Source: Eubacteriales bacterium
GTDB taxonomy: Bacteria > Bacillota > Clostridia > Eubacteriales > Anaerofustaceae
Direction: 5' to 3'
Assembly: GCA_024685545.1 (NCBI GenBank)
Contig: JAIKVR010000030.1
Span: 1-52,099 of the forward strand
DNA: 52,099 bases
Positions 1-9,173 of this stretch are shown here, in pieces. Numbering within the stretch: position 1 is the first letter of the stretch; the number at the start of each line of letters is the position of its first letter. The position numbers and the translations under genes are program-made. Below the pieces are notes generated by a model, which saw only the letters and a list, made by a program, of their open reading frames with translations, did no database searches and was not told the DNA's origin.

Positions 1-1490
1 CCGCCGGAAAGGGTCCAGTGGCGGTAGCTGCCTGCTGCATCGTGGGTCTCGCGGGCTTTCTTTGCGGCTTCGGTGTAGAGGCCGTATTCATGCTCTTTGA
101 GGTTCTCGGTGTAGCTGATATCGGTGTGCTTGTTCCTGGGCAGGGGAACATCCTGTTCGCCGGCCAGAATATCCTGTATCGTGGCAACGTTTACAGTATG
201 AGTGGTGGTGCCGTCCTTGACTGCTACTGCAGCAGCAACTCCTGCGGCCTGTCCTGTGCCGACGCACTGCGGGATCAGGTTCACATTGTCGATTGCGATC
301 TTGTCGGCGGAGATGTGGCGTCCGGGTGCAAGGAGGTTATCGACTTTCTGAGGCAGTATGGCACGGTAGGGGATCTCGATAGGAGCGTTGTCATTCAATG
401 TATCGACTGTGCAGTGCCATGCGATGGTATCGTCAAATTCCTTCGGGAAGGCCCAGTCATTGGAATCGATGACGTATTCACCGACGATGCGGTGGCTTCC
501 TCTGGTGCCCAGCTGCGGAGCGATATCGTAAAGGTAAGCATCCTTGAATACTTCGGGGCACATCTCGCGGTATGTCTCTACGACCTGGCGGATCTTCAGC
601 CTGGTCTGCATTTCGGTATCTGTCTGATCTGCGATCTTTGAACAGTCGTGCTTGGGCTGCCAGTTGTTCATCCAGCTGACATCGTCTGTCGGCCCGCCTA
701 TGAGTCCGGCTCTGAAGCCGTGGATCTCACCAATCTTCTGGCCGAGAGCCATCGCTTCTTCCCTGTGTGTGCGGCTCCATGCGCCGTATGCGGCTCTGGA
801 GAATCCGGCGATACGGTATACGAGTGCGGTGGAAGAGCAACGGCATTCGTCATCGATAGCGGAAGATGTGGGAGCTCCGGAGAGACGGCAGAGATCTGCG
901 TCGCCGGTGGCGTCGATAACGACCTTTGCGAGGACAGCCTTGCGGCCTTCCTTGGATTCAAATATGACGCCTTTGCATACGTTGTTTTCCATAATGGGCT
1001 TGCACCCCCAGGAGTGATACATGACTCTGATGGAATCTTTCAGCTCGTCGAGCATCACGTCCATCTCGATCTTCATCTGGTTGGGCTCGAGCATGAATTC
1101 ATGTTCAATTCGAGGGGGATTGCTGCGGGCGACTCCGCAGACTCCGCCGTATTTAGCGATCATAGCGGGATCTGTCTCGCCTGCAAGCTCCATTGGAGGT
1201 CCAACGACTGCTCCGGGGATCTTGGAAAGTCTTGTGTACCATTCTTCCTGCAATCCGCGGACGTATGTTTTTTCGTGGAATGAGAGGCTGGGGATGAGCA
1301 GGACATAACCGCCAGTTACATCGCCTCCGCAGTATCCGTAGCGTTCCATAAGAATGACATTCTTGCATCCCGCACGGGCTGCAGCCACAGCTGCTGAATG
1401 TCCGGCAGCACCGCCGCCGACAACCAGTACGTCGCATTCATCGTAAACGGGAATGGTCGTCTGCGGTTCGATATAGGTCTTAGCGCACAT
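1..1490 (-). CDS. FAD-dependent oxidoreductase, C-terminal end cut by window edge
   Basis: The minus strand is open from an ATG at 1488-1490 to the window start, giving 496 visible codons with no stop, so the gene is partial. GGAGAC lies 5 bases before the ATG. Near the N terminus is a Rossmann dinucleotide-binding motif (VVGGGAAGHSAAVAAARAG) followed by an ERYGYCGGDVTGG-like segment. Later segments (VVIDATGDADLC and, near the visible end, a GTGQAAGVAAAVAV-like stretch) are typical of the 'FAD dependent oxidoreductase' family (fumarate reductase/thiol-4-like flavoproteins). These enzymes bind FAD non-covalently, and many act on unknown small molecules in anaerobes; the substrate cannot be read here. 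It lies downstream of fhs on the same strand, but fhs has its own terminator and this gene has a TATAAT at 1529-1534, so it is probably transcribed separately. Family confident, substrate unknown. Confidence 0.85.
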   Translation of the reverse strand, partial: MCAKTYIEPQTTIPVYDECDVLVVGGGAAGHSAAVAAARAGCKNVILMERYGYCGGDVTGGYVLLIPSLSFHEKTYVRGLQEEWYTRLSKIPGAVVGPPMELAGETDPAMIAKYGGVCGVARSNPPRIEHEFMLEPNQMKIEMDVMLDELKDSIRVMYHSWGCKPIMENNVCKGVIFESKEGRKAVLAKVVIDATGDADLCRLSGAPTSSAIDDECRCSSTALVYRIAGFSRAAYGAWSRTHREEAMALGQKIGEIHGFRAGLIGGPTDDVSWMNNWQPKHDCSKIADQTDTEMQTRLKIRQVVETYREMCPEVFKDAYLYDIAPQLGTRGSHRIVGEYVIDSNDWAFPKEFDDTIAWHCTVDTLNDNAPIEIPYRAILPQKVDNLLAPGRHISADKIAIDNVNLIPQCVGTGQAAGVAAAVAVKDGTTTHTVNVATIQDILAGEQDVPLPRNKHTDISYTENLKEHEYGLYTEAAKKARETHDAAGSYRHWTLSG

Positions 1491-1528
1491 TTTTCGTCTC
1501 CTTACAATAATAGAATAGTTTGTGCTTT

Positions 1529-1534
1529 ATTATA
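1529..1534 (-). promoter_or_regulatory. Probable -10 box of the FAD oxidoreductase gene
   Basis: On the minus strand this reads TATAAT, about 40 bases before the ATG at 1490. A weak -35 (TGTTAA-like) lies about 17 bases further upstream. It sits after the fhs terminator, consistent with an independent promoter. Confidence 0.45.
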
Positions 1535-1621
1535 TGAAGTACAAAACCATATTAACAGATTAAAATTTGATTGGCAAGGGTTTGAGGCTTAAAAGCGAAC
1601 GTGTTTGGGCTCTATAAGGTC

Positions 1622-1652
1622 AAATAAAAAAGGCGGAGCTGAGCTCCGCCTT
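1622..1652 (-). terminator. Intrinsic terminator of fhs
   Basis: AAGGCGGAGC and GCTCCGCCTT (1630-1639 and 1643-1652) form a perfect 10-bp stem with a 3-base loop. On the minus strand it is followed by a run of T (1622-1630). It lies 30 bases after the fhs stop codon. Confidence 0.9.
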
Positions 1653-1681
1653 AATTGTTGATTGTTGATACTGGATACTGT

Positions 1682-3442
1682 TTAGAACAGTCCGCTGACT
1701 TCTCCGGTATTGACATCGACGTCGACACGACGATATGCCGGGTCGGATCCGGTTCCGGGCATCATGGAGATGGTTCCGGACATCGGGCAAAGGAACTTGG
1801 CTCCGCCATACTCGAGAATGTCGTGGATCTTCAGTCTCCATCCTGTCGGGACGCCCTTCTTGGTCTGGTCGTCGGACAGTGAGAGGTGAGTCTTGACCAT
1901 CATTGTGCAGTAATCAGCATACTTGGGATCGTTTTCGAATCTCTCTGCTTTTTCGGTGGCTTCCGGTGTCCAATCGACGCCGTCTGCTCCGTAAACTTCC
2001 TTGGCGATGAGGTCGACTCTCTGTCTGAGAGGCATTTCGAGAGGATACAGGAATTTGACTGTGCCGGTGGATTCTTCGCAGGCATCAACGACGGCTTTAG
2101 CCAGATCGATGGCGCCTTCACCACCATACTGCCAGTGGTTGGACATAGCGCAGCGAACGTTGTTCTCCTTGCAGAGTCTCTCGATGAGTGCGACTTCGTT
2201 ATCGGTGTCTGTATAGAACTTATTGATGCAGACAACAGGAGTAATTCCGGACTTCTTGACGGTGTTGACATGATGGAACAGGTTCGCGCATCCCTTTTCG
2301 AGGAGCTCGAGGTTCTCTTCCTTGTATTCTGCCGGGAGAGGTACACCAGACTTGACTTCCGGTCCGCCACCGTGCATCTTGAGGGCGCGGATGGTGGCGA
2401 CGACGACAGAAACGTGAGGAGCAAGGCCGGAAAGACGGCACTTTACGTTCCAGAATTTTTCGAATCCGATGTCGGCTCCGAATCCGGACTCTGTGACGTG
2501 GTAATCGAAGAGCTTGAGTCCGAGTCTGTCGCCGATGATGGAGGACTGTCCGATAGCAATGTTGGCGAACGGTCCGGCGTGGATCAGTATGGGCTGTCCT
2601 TCAACGGAGTAGCACATTGTCGGGTTGATGGTGTTACGCATCCATGCGCACATAGCACCATCGACTTCGAGGTCGTGAGTGGTTACGGGGTTGCCCTTCT
2701 TGTCGTAAGCAAGAACGATCTTGCCGATACGATCTCTGAGGTCCGCGAGGTCTCTGGAGATGGAAAGGATGGCCATGAGCTCAGATCCGACAGCGATGCC
2801 GACCTTGGATTCCATCGGGAAACCATCAGCTTTGCCGGGGCCGCCGATCTTGATATGTCTGAGGCCCTGAGCGCAGAAGTCGAGAACCCATCCGAATTCG
2901 ACTCTGTTGGGGTCGATGTCGAGTCTCTTCAGTCCGCTCTTGGCAAGGCGTTCATCACTGTAGTTGTTTTCATGCTGCATACGAGCATTCAGAGCTACCA
3001 TTGCCAGGTTGTGGGCGTTCATGATATCGTTGATGTCGCCGGTCAATCCGAGGGAGAATTCGGTCATCGGGATCAGCAGTGCGTTTCCGCCGCCTGCTGC
3101 GGTTCCCTTAACGTTCATCGTCGGGCCGCCGGAAGGCTGACGCAGGCATCCGCCAACGTTCTTTCCGAGCTTGCCCAGTCCTTCGATCAGTCCGAGAACT
3201 GTGGTGGTCTTGCCTTCTCCGAGCGGAGTCGGGGTGATGGCTGTAACTTCGATGAATTTTCCGTCGGGCTTATCCTTTAAGCGCTCCATGACTTTGATGA
3301 AGTCGATTTTCGGGGTCTTGCCGTAAGGAATGAGCTCTTCCTCAAGAAGGCCTAACTTCTTGCGGAATGTGTCAACGCTGGGGAGCTTTGACATAGCGTC
3401 CTGAGCTATTTCCCAGTCTTGAACTTTGGTAGGATCAAGCAT
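1682..3442 (-). CDS. fhs: Formate-tetrahydrofolate ligase (formyl-THF synthetase)
   Basis: ATP-dependent ligation of formate to tetrahydrofolate, giving 10-formyl-THF. It is the entry step of the methyl branch of the acetyl-CoA pathway and also feeds purine and formyl-Met synthesis. The 586-residue protein has the family P-loop TPLGEGKTT at about residues 72-80, the [15 protein letters not shown] segment, and [14 protein letters not shown] further on. The C-terminal [15 protein letters not shown] ending is complete. It is somewhat longer than the usual ~556 residues. AGGAGG stands before the ATG. It is a single-gene transcript by its own promoter, leader (3507-3570) and terminator. It would be metabolically coherent with the FAD oxidoreductase and the MtaA-like methyltransferases of this window, but fhs is also common in fermenting Clostridia without a full acetyl-CoA pathway. 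Confidence 0.97.
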   Translation of the reverse strand: MLDPTKVQDWEIAQDAMSKLPSVDTFRKKLGLLEEELIPYGKTPKIDFIKVMERLKDKPDGKFIEVTAITPTPLGEGKTTTVLGLIEGLGKLGKNVGGCLRQPSGGPTMNVKGTAAGGGNALLIPMTEFSLGLTGDINDIMNAHNLAMVALNARMQHENNYSDERLAKSGLKRLDIDPNRVEFGWVLDFCAQGLRHIKIGGPGKADGFPMESKVGIAVGSELMAILSISRDLADLRDRIGKIVLAYDKKGNPVTTHDLEVDGAMCAWMRNTINPTMCYSVEGQPILIHAGPFANIAIGQSSIIGDRLGLKLFDYHVTESGFGADIGFEKFWNVKCRLSGLAPHVSVVVATIRALKMHGGGPEVKSGVPLPAEYKEENLELLEKGCANLFHHVNTVKKSGITPVVCINKFYTDTDNEVALIERLCKENNVRCAMSNHWQYGGEGAIDLAKAVVDACEESTGTVKFLYPLEMPLRQRVDLIAKEVYGADGVDWTPEATEKAERFENDPKYADYCTMMVKTHLSLSDDQTKKGVPTGWRLKIHDILEYGGAKFLCPMSGTISMMPGTGSDPAYRRVDVDVNTGEVSGLF

Positions 3443-3506
3443 GATTAGAATTTCCTCCTATTTAATATTTTGTGCTTGAATTATTGCAACGCGTCCGAAT
3501 GAGCCG

Positions 3507-3570
3507 GAGCGGCGTTTGTAAAACTGCAGCGGAATGCGGACGGACATTAACCGCCCATTAAACTCGCTCC
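3507..3570 (-). promoter_or_regulatory. Structured 5' leader of fhs (possible tetrahydrofolate-type riboswitch)
   Basis: On the minus strand the predicted transcript starts at about 3570 with GGAGCG and closes at 3507-3512 with CGCTCC. Inside are GUUU/AAAC pairing and a GGGCGGUUAAUGUCCGUCCGC-like hairpin. The outer GGAG...CGCTCC frame and an internal GUUAA recall the THF riboswitch, and the gene downstream uses tetrahydrofolate. The element is only about 64 bases, shorter than the known class, so identity is uncertain. No terminator follows it; control, if any, would be translational. Confidence 0.35.
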
Positions 3571-3575
3571 GATTA

Positions 3576-3581
3576 ATAATA
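3576..3581 (-). promoter_or_regulatory. Extended -10 promoter box of fhs
   Basis: On the minus strand the sequence reads TTTGTGCTATTAT, an extended -10 (TGTG-N-TATTAT). The start point would fall within a base or two of 3569, exactly where the leader stem begins. Confidence 0.55.
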
Positions 3582-3791
3582 GCACAAAGCCGTCTGAAAA
3601 AAAATACAAATCACTTCAACTTTACTTCGATTTTATCCGCGGAGTATCTCATATGCAAAAAAATTAAAAAAAACAGATTGTGTCCAATGAAAGGGCTGTG
3701 GATTCGTGCTTTTATTCAAATTGATGCGGACTGCAAGTCCTCTCAGAAGACACGTAAACTGCAGGCCGGAAAGCAGCGGCACGTGAACGAT

Positions 3792-3808
3792 AATATCATG
3801 ATGATATT
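3792..3808. promoter_or_regulatory. Inverted repeat before the CDF exporter promoter (putative operator)
   Basis: AATATCA-TGA-TGATATT is a perfect 7-3-7 inverted repeat ending 3 bases before the -35 box of the downstream promoter. That position suits a metal-responsive regulator. It is not a good match to the classic Fur box. Confidence 0.45.
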
Positions 3809-3811
3809 CTG

Positions 3812-3840
3812 TTGAAAACAAACCCGAAAAAGAATATTAT
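3812..3840 (+). promoter_or_regulatory. Promoter of the CDF exporter gene
   Basis: TTGAAA (3812-3817), a 17-base spacer, then TATTAT (3835-3840), about 70 bases before the ATG at 3912. Confidence 0.6.
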
Positions 3841-3911
3841 GGAAAAAACAAGCGAAAAAATAGCGTACAAAAGAAACCGGTTCAGGGTTTTGCGCGGGAA
3901 AGAGGAGATCT

Positions 3912-5066
3912 ATGCAGCAGGAAAATGAGATCACAGGATCCGTAATCAGCGAATCCGACAGACAGAAAATTATCGTCAGAACAAGTCTTTTGGGAATACT
4001 TGCCAATATCTTCCTTGCATCGGTAAAACTGGTCACAGGTCTTGTTTCGCATTCGATAGCCATAGTTCTGGACGCAGTGAATAATCTATCGGATGTCCTG
4101 TCTTCCGTGGTTACGATAGCAGGCGCCAAGCTGGCAGGCAGAAGCGCGGATAAAAAACATCCTTACGGCTACGGAAGGCTCGAGTACATGAGCGCGATGA
4201 TAGTGTCTGTGATCGTTCTGTATGCCGGTATCACAGCCTTTACTGAGTCCGTAAAAAAGATAATACATCCGGAAACTCCCGACTATTCGGTGGTTACACT
4301 GCTCATAATCGCCTCAGGCGTGGCAGTGAAGATAATCCTCGGTACCTATGTCAAAAAGATCGGAAACAAGGTAAATTCAGGCTCGCTCTCCGCTTCCGGC
4401 GCAGACGCTCTTTCCGATGCCGTCCTTTCCTTTGCGGTGCTGGCCTGCGGTGCCATCTTCGTGCTGACTGGCGGCAGGGTTAGTCTTGAAGCTTTTGTGT
4501 CAGTGGGAATCTCGCTGTTTATTATCCGCGCTGGTATCGGGATGATCGGAGACGCCCTTAATTCTATTTTGGGACAGAGAGTGGACGCAGCACTCGCAAG
4601 AAGAATAAAATCCATCGCTGCGGAAAACAAGGATGTGATCGGAGCCTACGACCTGATGCTCAATGACTACGGACCCGATAAATACATCGGATCCATCCAT
4701 TTGGAAGTTCCCGATACCCTGTCCGCAGGGGAAATAGACAGGGTGACCCATGAGGTCTCAACAGATGTCTACGATAAGACAGGTGTCATTATCGCCGCCG
4801 TCGGGATCTATTCAGTGGATTTCCGCGATGACGACGAGGCGAAGATGCGCGATGAAGTAAAAGCAGTGGTGATGGGCTATGATCATGTGCTGCAGACTCA
4901 CGGACATTACGTCGATCTTGAGCATAAATTTATGAACTTTGACATGGTCATCGATTATAATTCCGAAGACCGTACCGGCCTGTTTAAGACGATCAAGGAG
5001 GATCTGGAGAAACGCTGGCCAGACTTTACTTTCCGCATCAACCTTGATCCTGATATGAGCGAGTGA
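3912..5066 (+). CDS. Cation diffusion facilitator (CDF) family metal exporter
   Basis: A 384-residue membrane antiporter that exports a divalent metal ion in exchange for protons. About six hydrophobic segments fill residues 20-215, followed by a cytoplasmic ferredoxin-like domain. That domain seems to be present twice (roughly 220-300 and 310-380), since two stretches each carry a metal-domain-like pattern; this makes the protein longer than the usual ~300. The metal site in helix 2 reads D54-AVN-N58 and in helix 5 D165-ALS-D169. An Asp/Asn plus Asp/Asp set is more like manganese exporters than the zinc HxxxD type, so manganese is a reasonable guess (inference). AGAGGAG precedes the ATG. The gene stands alone between its own promoter and decayed DNA. 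Confidence 0.9.
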   Translation: MQQENEITGSVISESDRQKIIVRTSLLGILANIFLASVKLVTGLVSHSIAIVLDAVNNLSDVLSSVVTIAGAKLAGRSADKKHPYGYGRLEYMSAMIVSVIVLYAGITAFTESVKKIIHPETPDYSVVTLLIIASGVAVKIILGTYVKKIGNKVNSGSLSASGADALSDAVLSFAVLACGAIFVLTGGRVSLEAFVSVGISLFIIRAGIGMIGDALNSILGQRVDAALARRIKSIAAENKDVIGAYDLMLNDYGPDKYIGSIHLEVPDTLSAGEIDRVTHEVSTDVYDKTGVIIAAVGIYSVDFRDDDEAKMRDEVKAVVMGYDHVLQTHGHYVDLEHKFMNFDMVIDYNSEDRTGLFKTIKEDLEKRWPDFTFRINLDPDMSE

Positions 5067-6019
5067 ATGGGATAAACGGGAAACGGTTCCGCAAAAGCGT
5101 TTCCTGAGACATATTGCATTTTTGGAGGCTCTCTGGGAAAACAGATTCGCTGCGTGCACGCGCATGCGGGCACAGTTTCCTGCTGTTCACCATATTTCTG
5201 ATTTCGGCTGAACGAGTCCTTTATTGTGTCAAAGGAAGCTCGCGCTGTAGCGCGGGCTTCTTTCATGATGATCCTGGGCTTTGCGCTGCGCATCATGTGC
5301 CGTATGTTCTGGAAAAGAATAAGCAGTTCCGCACTTTTGGAGAAGATGGGGAGACTTTATGCTGAAGTCGGACAAGATGAGACATTGAGGTTCAGTCTTC
5401 CCGTGTGATATGGTAATATTTTAAAGTTATTTAATACGTTTTGAAGTTATCGCGAATACTGATATTTTATTTCCCTGCAAACCCTCTGCTGTGGCTGATT
5501 CCGTGAGCGTTGAAGTCTATGGCTTGTTATTTCATCCTTTCGTAAATGGGATTGAAAAAAGAGCTGTACATCCTGCCGTTTATTGCAGAAAGGGAAATGA
5601 GTGAGGTCCTGCTGTGCAGGATGCGCTCGTTCTATATTTCGTTTGCCGTGACGGTGATTCTTATATGGCCGCAGTTTATCTGGACTCCAGAAAAGGCACT
5701 GGGCGTTTGTACATGCTTATAGCTTTTGTCATATATGGATTGTTCAGCTTCAGGCTATACAGGCGCTGGCGAAAAGCCTCGGGGAAAAATAGGTTTTAAA
5801 ATAGTTCTGTTCTTTCTTCCTTTTATCTTTCTATTGATTCTGGGCCTTGGAAAATCGGAATGCCATAAGCTGTAGCTTGATCAGGTAAAGACGTACGGCA
5901 GATTCCTGACGGTCCTTCACAAGACAGTTTCTGTCGTGGTATCTTCCCTCGAACTAACTGTGGTGGTATTTGTCGTGGGATTCATCACTTTCCTTATCAA
6001 TCCGCCTAGAGCTCTTATC
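5067..6019 (+). other. Decayed DNA, no intact gene
   Basis: After the CDF gene I find no open frame with a ribosome binding site and a believable product. Short hydrophobic remnants appear in shifting plus-strand frames: one around 5548-5720 with a membrane-helix-like stretch (FYISFAVTVILIW), one around 5800-5870 (LFFLPFIFLLILGLG), and one around 5910-6010 (a Val/Leu-rich helix). They could be the N-terminal membrane part of the broken peptidase that follows, or a separate lost membrane gene. Stops interrupt all of them. Confidence 0.6.
5235..5263 (+). terminator. Terminator-like hairpin downstream of the CDF gene
   Basis: GAAGCTCGCGCT pairs with AGCGCGGGCTTC (12 pairs, one G-U) and is followed by TTT. 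It lies about 170 bases after the CDF stop codon, with only decayed sequence between. Confidence 0.6.
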
Positions 6020-7958
6020 GAATGGGAAGCTACGGATTTCAGAGAGAAGACGCAAACATCGTAGCGGACAGGGATGTCATCACATGGGAGGGGGCCATAA
6101 CCGATGAGATCTCGGATATAAGCAGTTTTTAAAGAAGTCGGAAACTCTTCTTCCCCTATTATTCTCAGGATAAGAACGTTGTCGTTATGGGATATATAAT
6201 AGGGTCCAACCTTGAAAGCAGGTCGGGCCTGGCTTCCGCCAATATATATCAGATGATAGAGGCTTCCAGTCAGGGCAGCGGCCTCACATTTGTTTTGGAA
6301 GCCGGAGGTTCCGAGTTCTGGTTGACGAAAGGCATAGATAACGGGTCATACGGCCGGTATGAGATCAGAAACGGTGAACTGAAGCTTATTGAAAATCTGC
6401 CGGGAATACTTGTCTTGCCGAAGCGTCCATTTGAGTGATTTTATCACCTGGACAACCCATAAATTTCCCACGAACCGCTATATGCTGGTGCTGTGGGATC
6501 ATGGCGGCGTGGCATATGGCTTCAGGCAGGACCAGAAAAACAAGCTGGATACTGATATGGGAACGATGCCTTATCAGAGATTCTGACCGCGCTTGAGACG
6601 CAAGCCGGTGATTCGAGATAATCGAGTTTGATGCTTGCCTTATGCAGGACATCGAGATAGCCGCGGCAATGGGACCGTACTGCGATTATTATTTGGCTTC
6701 CGAGGAGACTGAAGGCGGATACGGATGGTAATATACCTACACTTTCGGCAAACTCGCCTCAGACCCGGGAAAGAGCAGCGAGGACTTTGCAGTGGATCTC
6801 ATATCCACATTCGACCAGCTGAATACAATACTTAAAAATAAGGACGGGGAGCCTGATACAGGGGCACTCTCTCATTCGTCAATACAACGCTCGCCAAGCC
6901 GGCCAACACCAAACTCAGCGATGTACTGGGCAAGATCAAGACGCAATTATGAAAAATGAAGGTGTATACGCCGATGCCGCACTGGCGGCATGCAGTGCGT
7001 ATGATTTCTTCGGTTACCAGATCGACCTCATAGATTTCCTCGACACTCTGGGAGGGGCCGACTATGAAGACAGGATATGCCCGGAATATGAGATAAGGGA
7101 ACTTATCGCGGCCTTGAAAGGATGCGTGCCTTACCGCAACAGCGACTCCGCCGAGGGTATCAACGGCATCGCAGTCGTCATCTCCGTCAGAAACATGTCG
7201 CTGTATACAGTGACATCGAAGGTCGATTTTTACGAAGGAAGAATGGTATGATAAAGGCTTCGAAGATTTTGTCACTGCTTCAGCGATGACGGACATCCCG
7301 CTGGAAGAAGCCGAAAACGGATACAAAATACTTCTCCCTGAAGAGACATGGGATATTGTGATTGATGAGAAGATGATGCTCTTCGAAAACGTAGTGGATA
7401 AAACGGAAATGTCATGCTCCGAATGCTCGGAAGCGATTACGTAGGAAAAGAAGGCGAAAACGCTCACCCCATGCTCTCCTTTGATGGCAACTGGGTCCAT
7501 ATCAAACGGGATCCTTGCCTGCTATGAGGCAACGGACAGATGAAACAGCAGGCGGGGCGGTCTTCACCGGAAAGGTTAGGACTCTGCTTAATGGCAGAGA
7601 GGATATTGATCTGCTCATCGAGTGGGACCCGATCCTGCAGTCCGAGACCGAGATTATTCCGGAGGGCCACGTTGTAGGATATTAGTTTATCAGTACCGAT
7701 TCTTCAGCAGAGATGGAGACCAGAGGCAATAACATGCTGGCGGCAGGTGATTGCGTACAGTTCGTATACGGCTGGTTCGATGAAAAGGGCCACCTGATAA
7801 AGACAGAGGCTCAGGGCGGAGGCGTTTATGTGTCCAGACATGATCAGATCACGGTACGCGACCGCAGCCCGAAAACTGCACTGTTGTTTTACGAGGTGCT
7901 GACCGATATATACCAGCGGACGATGATTACCGAGAAGATACAGGCCGATGTAAACTGA
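6020..7958 (+). pseudogene. Clostripain-family (peptidase C11) pseudogene
   Basis: Pieces of one C11 cysteine peptidase follow each other in order on the plus strand but in different frames. They are: SYGFQREDANIVADRD (from 6022), an in-frame TAA at 6130, GYIIGSNLESRSGLASANI (6187 on), FITWTTHKFPTNRYMLVLWD then HGG (about 6435-6510), DALSEILTALE, IEFDACLMQDIEIAAAMG (about 6621-6675), a stop inside YGW-YTYTFGKL, then AYDFFGYQIDLIDFL (about 6990) and a C-terminal piece ending at 7958. The family's catalytic His (in LWDHGG) and Cys (in DACLM) are both still visible. At least six frameshifts or stops separate the pieces, so no protein can be made. Such proteins are normally secreted or surface proteases. 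The lesions are too many to be sequencing errors. Confidence 0.88.
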
Positions 7959-8001
7959 GATGGCATAAGGATATTCTCGTGTGAAGACCTTAATAAATAC
8001 G

Positions 8002-8053
8002 AAAAAAGAGCTGCGGGACAGCCGGCATTTCATCCGCCGGCGTACCGCGGCTC
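8002..8053 (-). terminator. Intrinsic terminator of the first UroD-like gene
   Basis: A long nested stem: GAGCTGCGG/CCGCGGCTC outside and GCCGGC/GCCGGC inside (8008-8053). On the minus strand it is followed by TTTTTT (8002-8007). It lies 14 bases after the stop codon. Confidence 0.85.
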
Positions 8054-8067
8054 CTTTTGTATGGTTT

Positions 8068-9099
8068 TTATTTCAGGTAGTAATCGAGGCCATAGTTGTA
8101 GACCTCTTCCTGTTTCCATTTGTTGACCTGCGCGATCGTCTCGTCCCCCGCCGCACCGAGAGCTCCTCCACAGAAGGCCCAACAGCCCCCGGGACCAAAT
8201 GTGTCGATAGCGTTTCTGACGGAAGATACCACATAATCCTTATCGATTTCAGGCCATGTGTCGGGCGGGACCCAGTCCCATCCTCCGCAGATGACCAGCT
8301 TGCCCTTATACTTCTCCTGGATGCTCAGCAGGTCGTTTTCCGTTTGAGCAGGGTCCCAGTATACCACGCCGAAATCGATCATATCGTCTATGAAATCTTC
8401 GCAGCGTCCGCAGTTATGGAACTGGATGGGTATACCGCGTTTATTGGCAGGCTCCGCCAGTCTGATGTATGCGGGTTTGAGGATATCCCTATACATCTCC
8501 AGAGAGACAAAGGGCTGCAGCTTGCTTGCAGTGTCATCCAAAATATAGTAGATGTCAGGGTTGAAAAACGCAACCGAATTTTCGATTACCGGCATCAGGA
8601 AATCGATCATGTAATTGAGAAGCTCCTTGCATTTCTCCGGTTCTTCGTACAGAGCGCACAAGCCTTCGGTGAAGCCCATGAAGGCCATAAGCTGCTGGAA
8701 TGGCATGAGCGAGCAGCCCAGTACGACAGCATGGCGTTCGCGGTCGATTGGAAACTGGGGATTATTGTATGCTTCATAAGCCATTTTTTCCCAGTCCACT
8801 TCCGGCATTTCCGGAGTCTTGATGTATTTGTCCCAGTGAGTTATATCCTTGAGTATAAACTCGCTGGAATCCGGCAGGGAAGCGTAGTTCGTGGAAGCGG
8901 AGGAGCGATAGGGTACGCCCCACATGTCTTTGCCGGGGTTCTGCCCGAAAGCCTCGCTCCTGAATACGCGGGCTCCTACCATCACTGTCGGATGACTGTC
9001 CTTGTATCCTGGCATGCCCATCGTGTAGCTGACGATAGAATCGGGCAGTTCGCCGCGACCAAGTTTCAAATACGCCTCTTTAGGGGTCTGATCTGACAT
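8068..9099 (-). CDS. Uroporphyrinogen decarboxylase-family protein, MtaA-like (copy 1)
   Basis: 343 residues with the UroD barrel pattern. In the corrinoid methyltransferase branch (MtaA, MtbA, CmuA), the zinc that activates the thiol is held by His-X-Cys-Xn-Cys; here H228, C230 and C310 (AFCGG) fit that pattern. The haem-pathway arginine-rich N terminus of true HemE is missing, and no other haem genes are nearby, so methyl transfer to or from a corrinoid or thiol is more likely than uroporphyrinogen decarboxylation (inference from family). AAGGAGG precedes the ATG. It is monocistronic, with its own promoter, leader and terminator. No corrinoid-binding protein is adjacent, which is unusual for a dedicated methyltransferase system. 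A second, clearly related copy is at 50897-51946. Confidence 0.88.
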   Translation of the reverse strand: MSDQTPKEAYLKLGRGELPDSIVSYTMGMPGYKDSHPTVMVGARVFRSEAFGQNPGKDMWGVPYRSSASTNYASLPDSSEFILKDITHWDKYIKTPEMPEVDWEKMAYEAYNNPQFPIDRERHAVVLGCSLMPFQQLMAFMGFTEGLCALYEEPEKCKELLNYMIDFLMPVIENSVAFFNPDIYYILDDTASKLQPFVSLEMYRDILKPAYIRLAEPANKRGIPIQFHNCGRCEDFIDDMIDFGVVYWDPAQTENDLLSIQEKYKGKLVICGGWDWVPPDTWPEIDKDYVVSSVRNAIDTFGPGGCWAFCGGALGAAGDETIAQVNKWKQEEVYNYGLDYYLK

Positions 9100-9111
9100 T
9101 TGTTTCCTCCT

Positions 9112-9129
9112 TGAAATAATGCATTTGAT
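9112..9129. promoter_or_regulatory. 18-base element shared by both UroD-like genes (copy 1)
   Basis: TGAAATAATGCATTTGAT on the plus strand, just before the Shine-Dalgarno sequence of the UroD-like gene. The same 18-mer with one change occurs on the opposite strand relative to the gene at 51964-51981. The core AATGCATT is palindromic, as expected of a dimeric regulator's site. Confidence 0.55.
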
Positions 9130-9173
9130 CCGTCTGTTGCGAAAGGATTCCGTCTCAGTCTCAGCGGATATCT

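Noticed and set aside
1518..1530. TTTGTGCTT shared by the leaders of the FAD oxidoreductase and fhs genes
   Set aside because: Nine bases in AT-rich sequence, partly explained by extended -10 (TGTG) promoter words seen elsewhere in the window.
1886..3280. A 464-codon open frame opposite fhs, and similar long frames opposite the UroD-like gene (7981-9096), hrcA (9471-10526), rsh (17008-18063) and tuf (27646-28629)
   Set aside because: They lie antisense to unmistakable genes, have no ribosome binding site and no family-like motifs; they follow from codon bias of the true strand.
3786..3810. Fur box before the CDF gene
   Set aside because: The inverted repeat does not fit the GATAATGATAATCATTATC pattern well; only the generic repeat is reported.
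5067..5110. GGAAACG/CGTTTCC hairpin just after the CDF stop as terminator
   Set aside because: No U-run follows; the hairpin at 5235-5263 is a better candidate.
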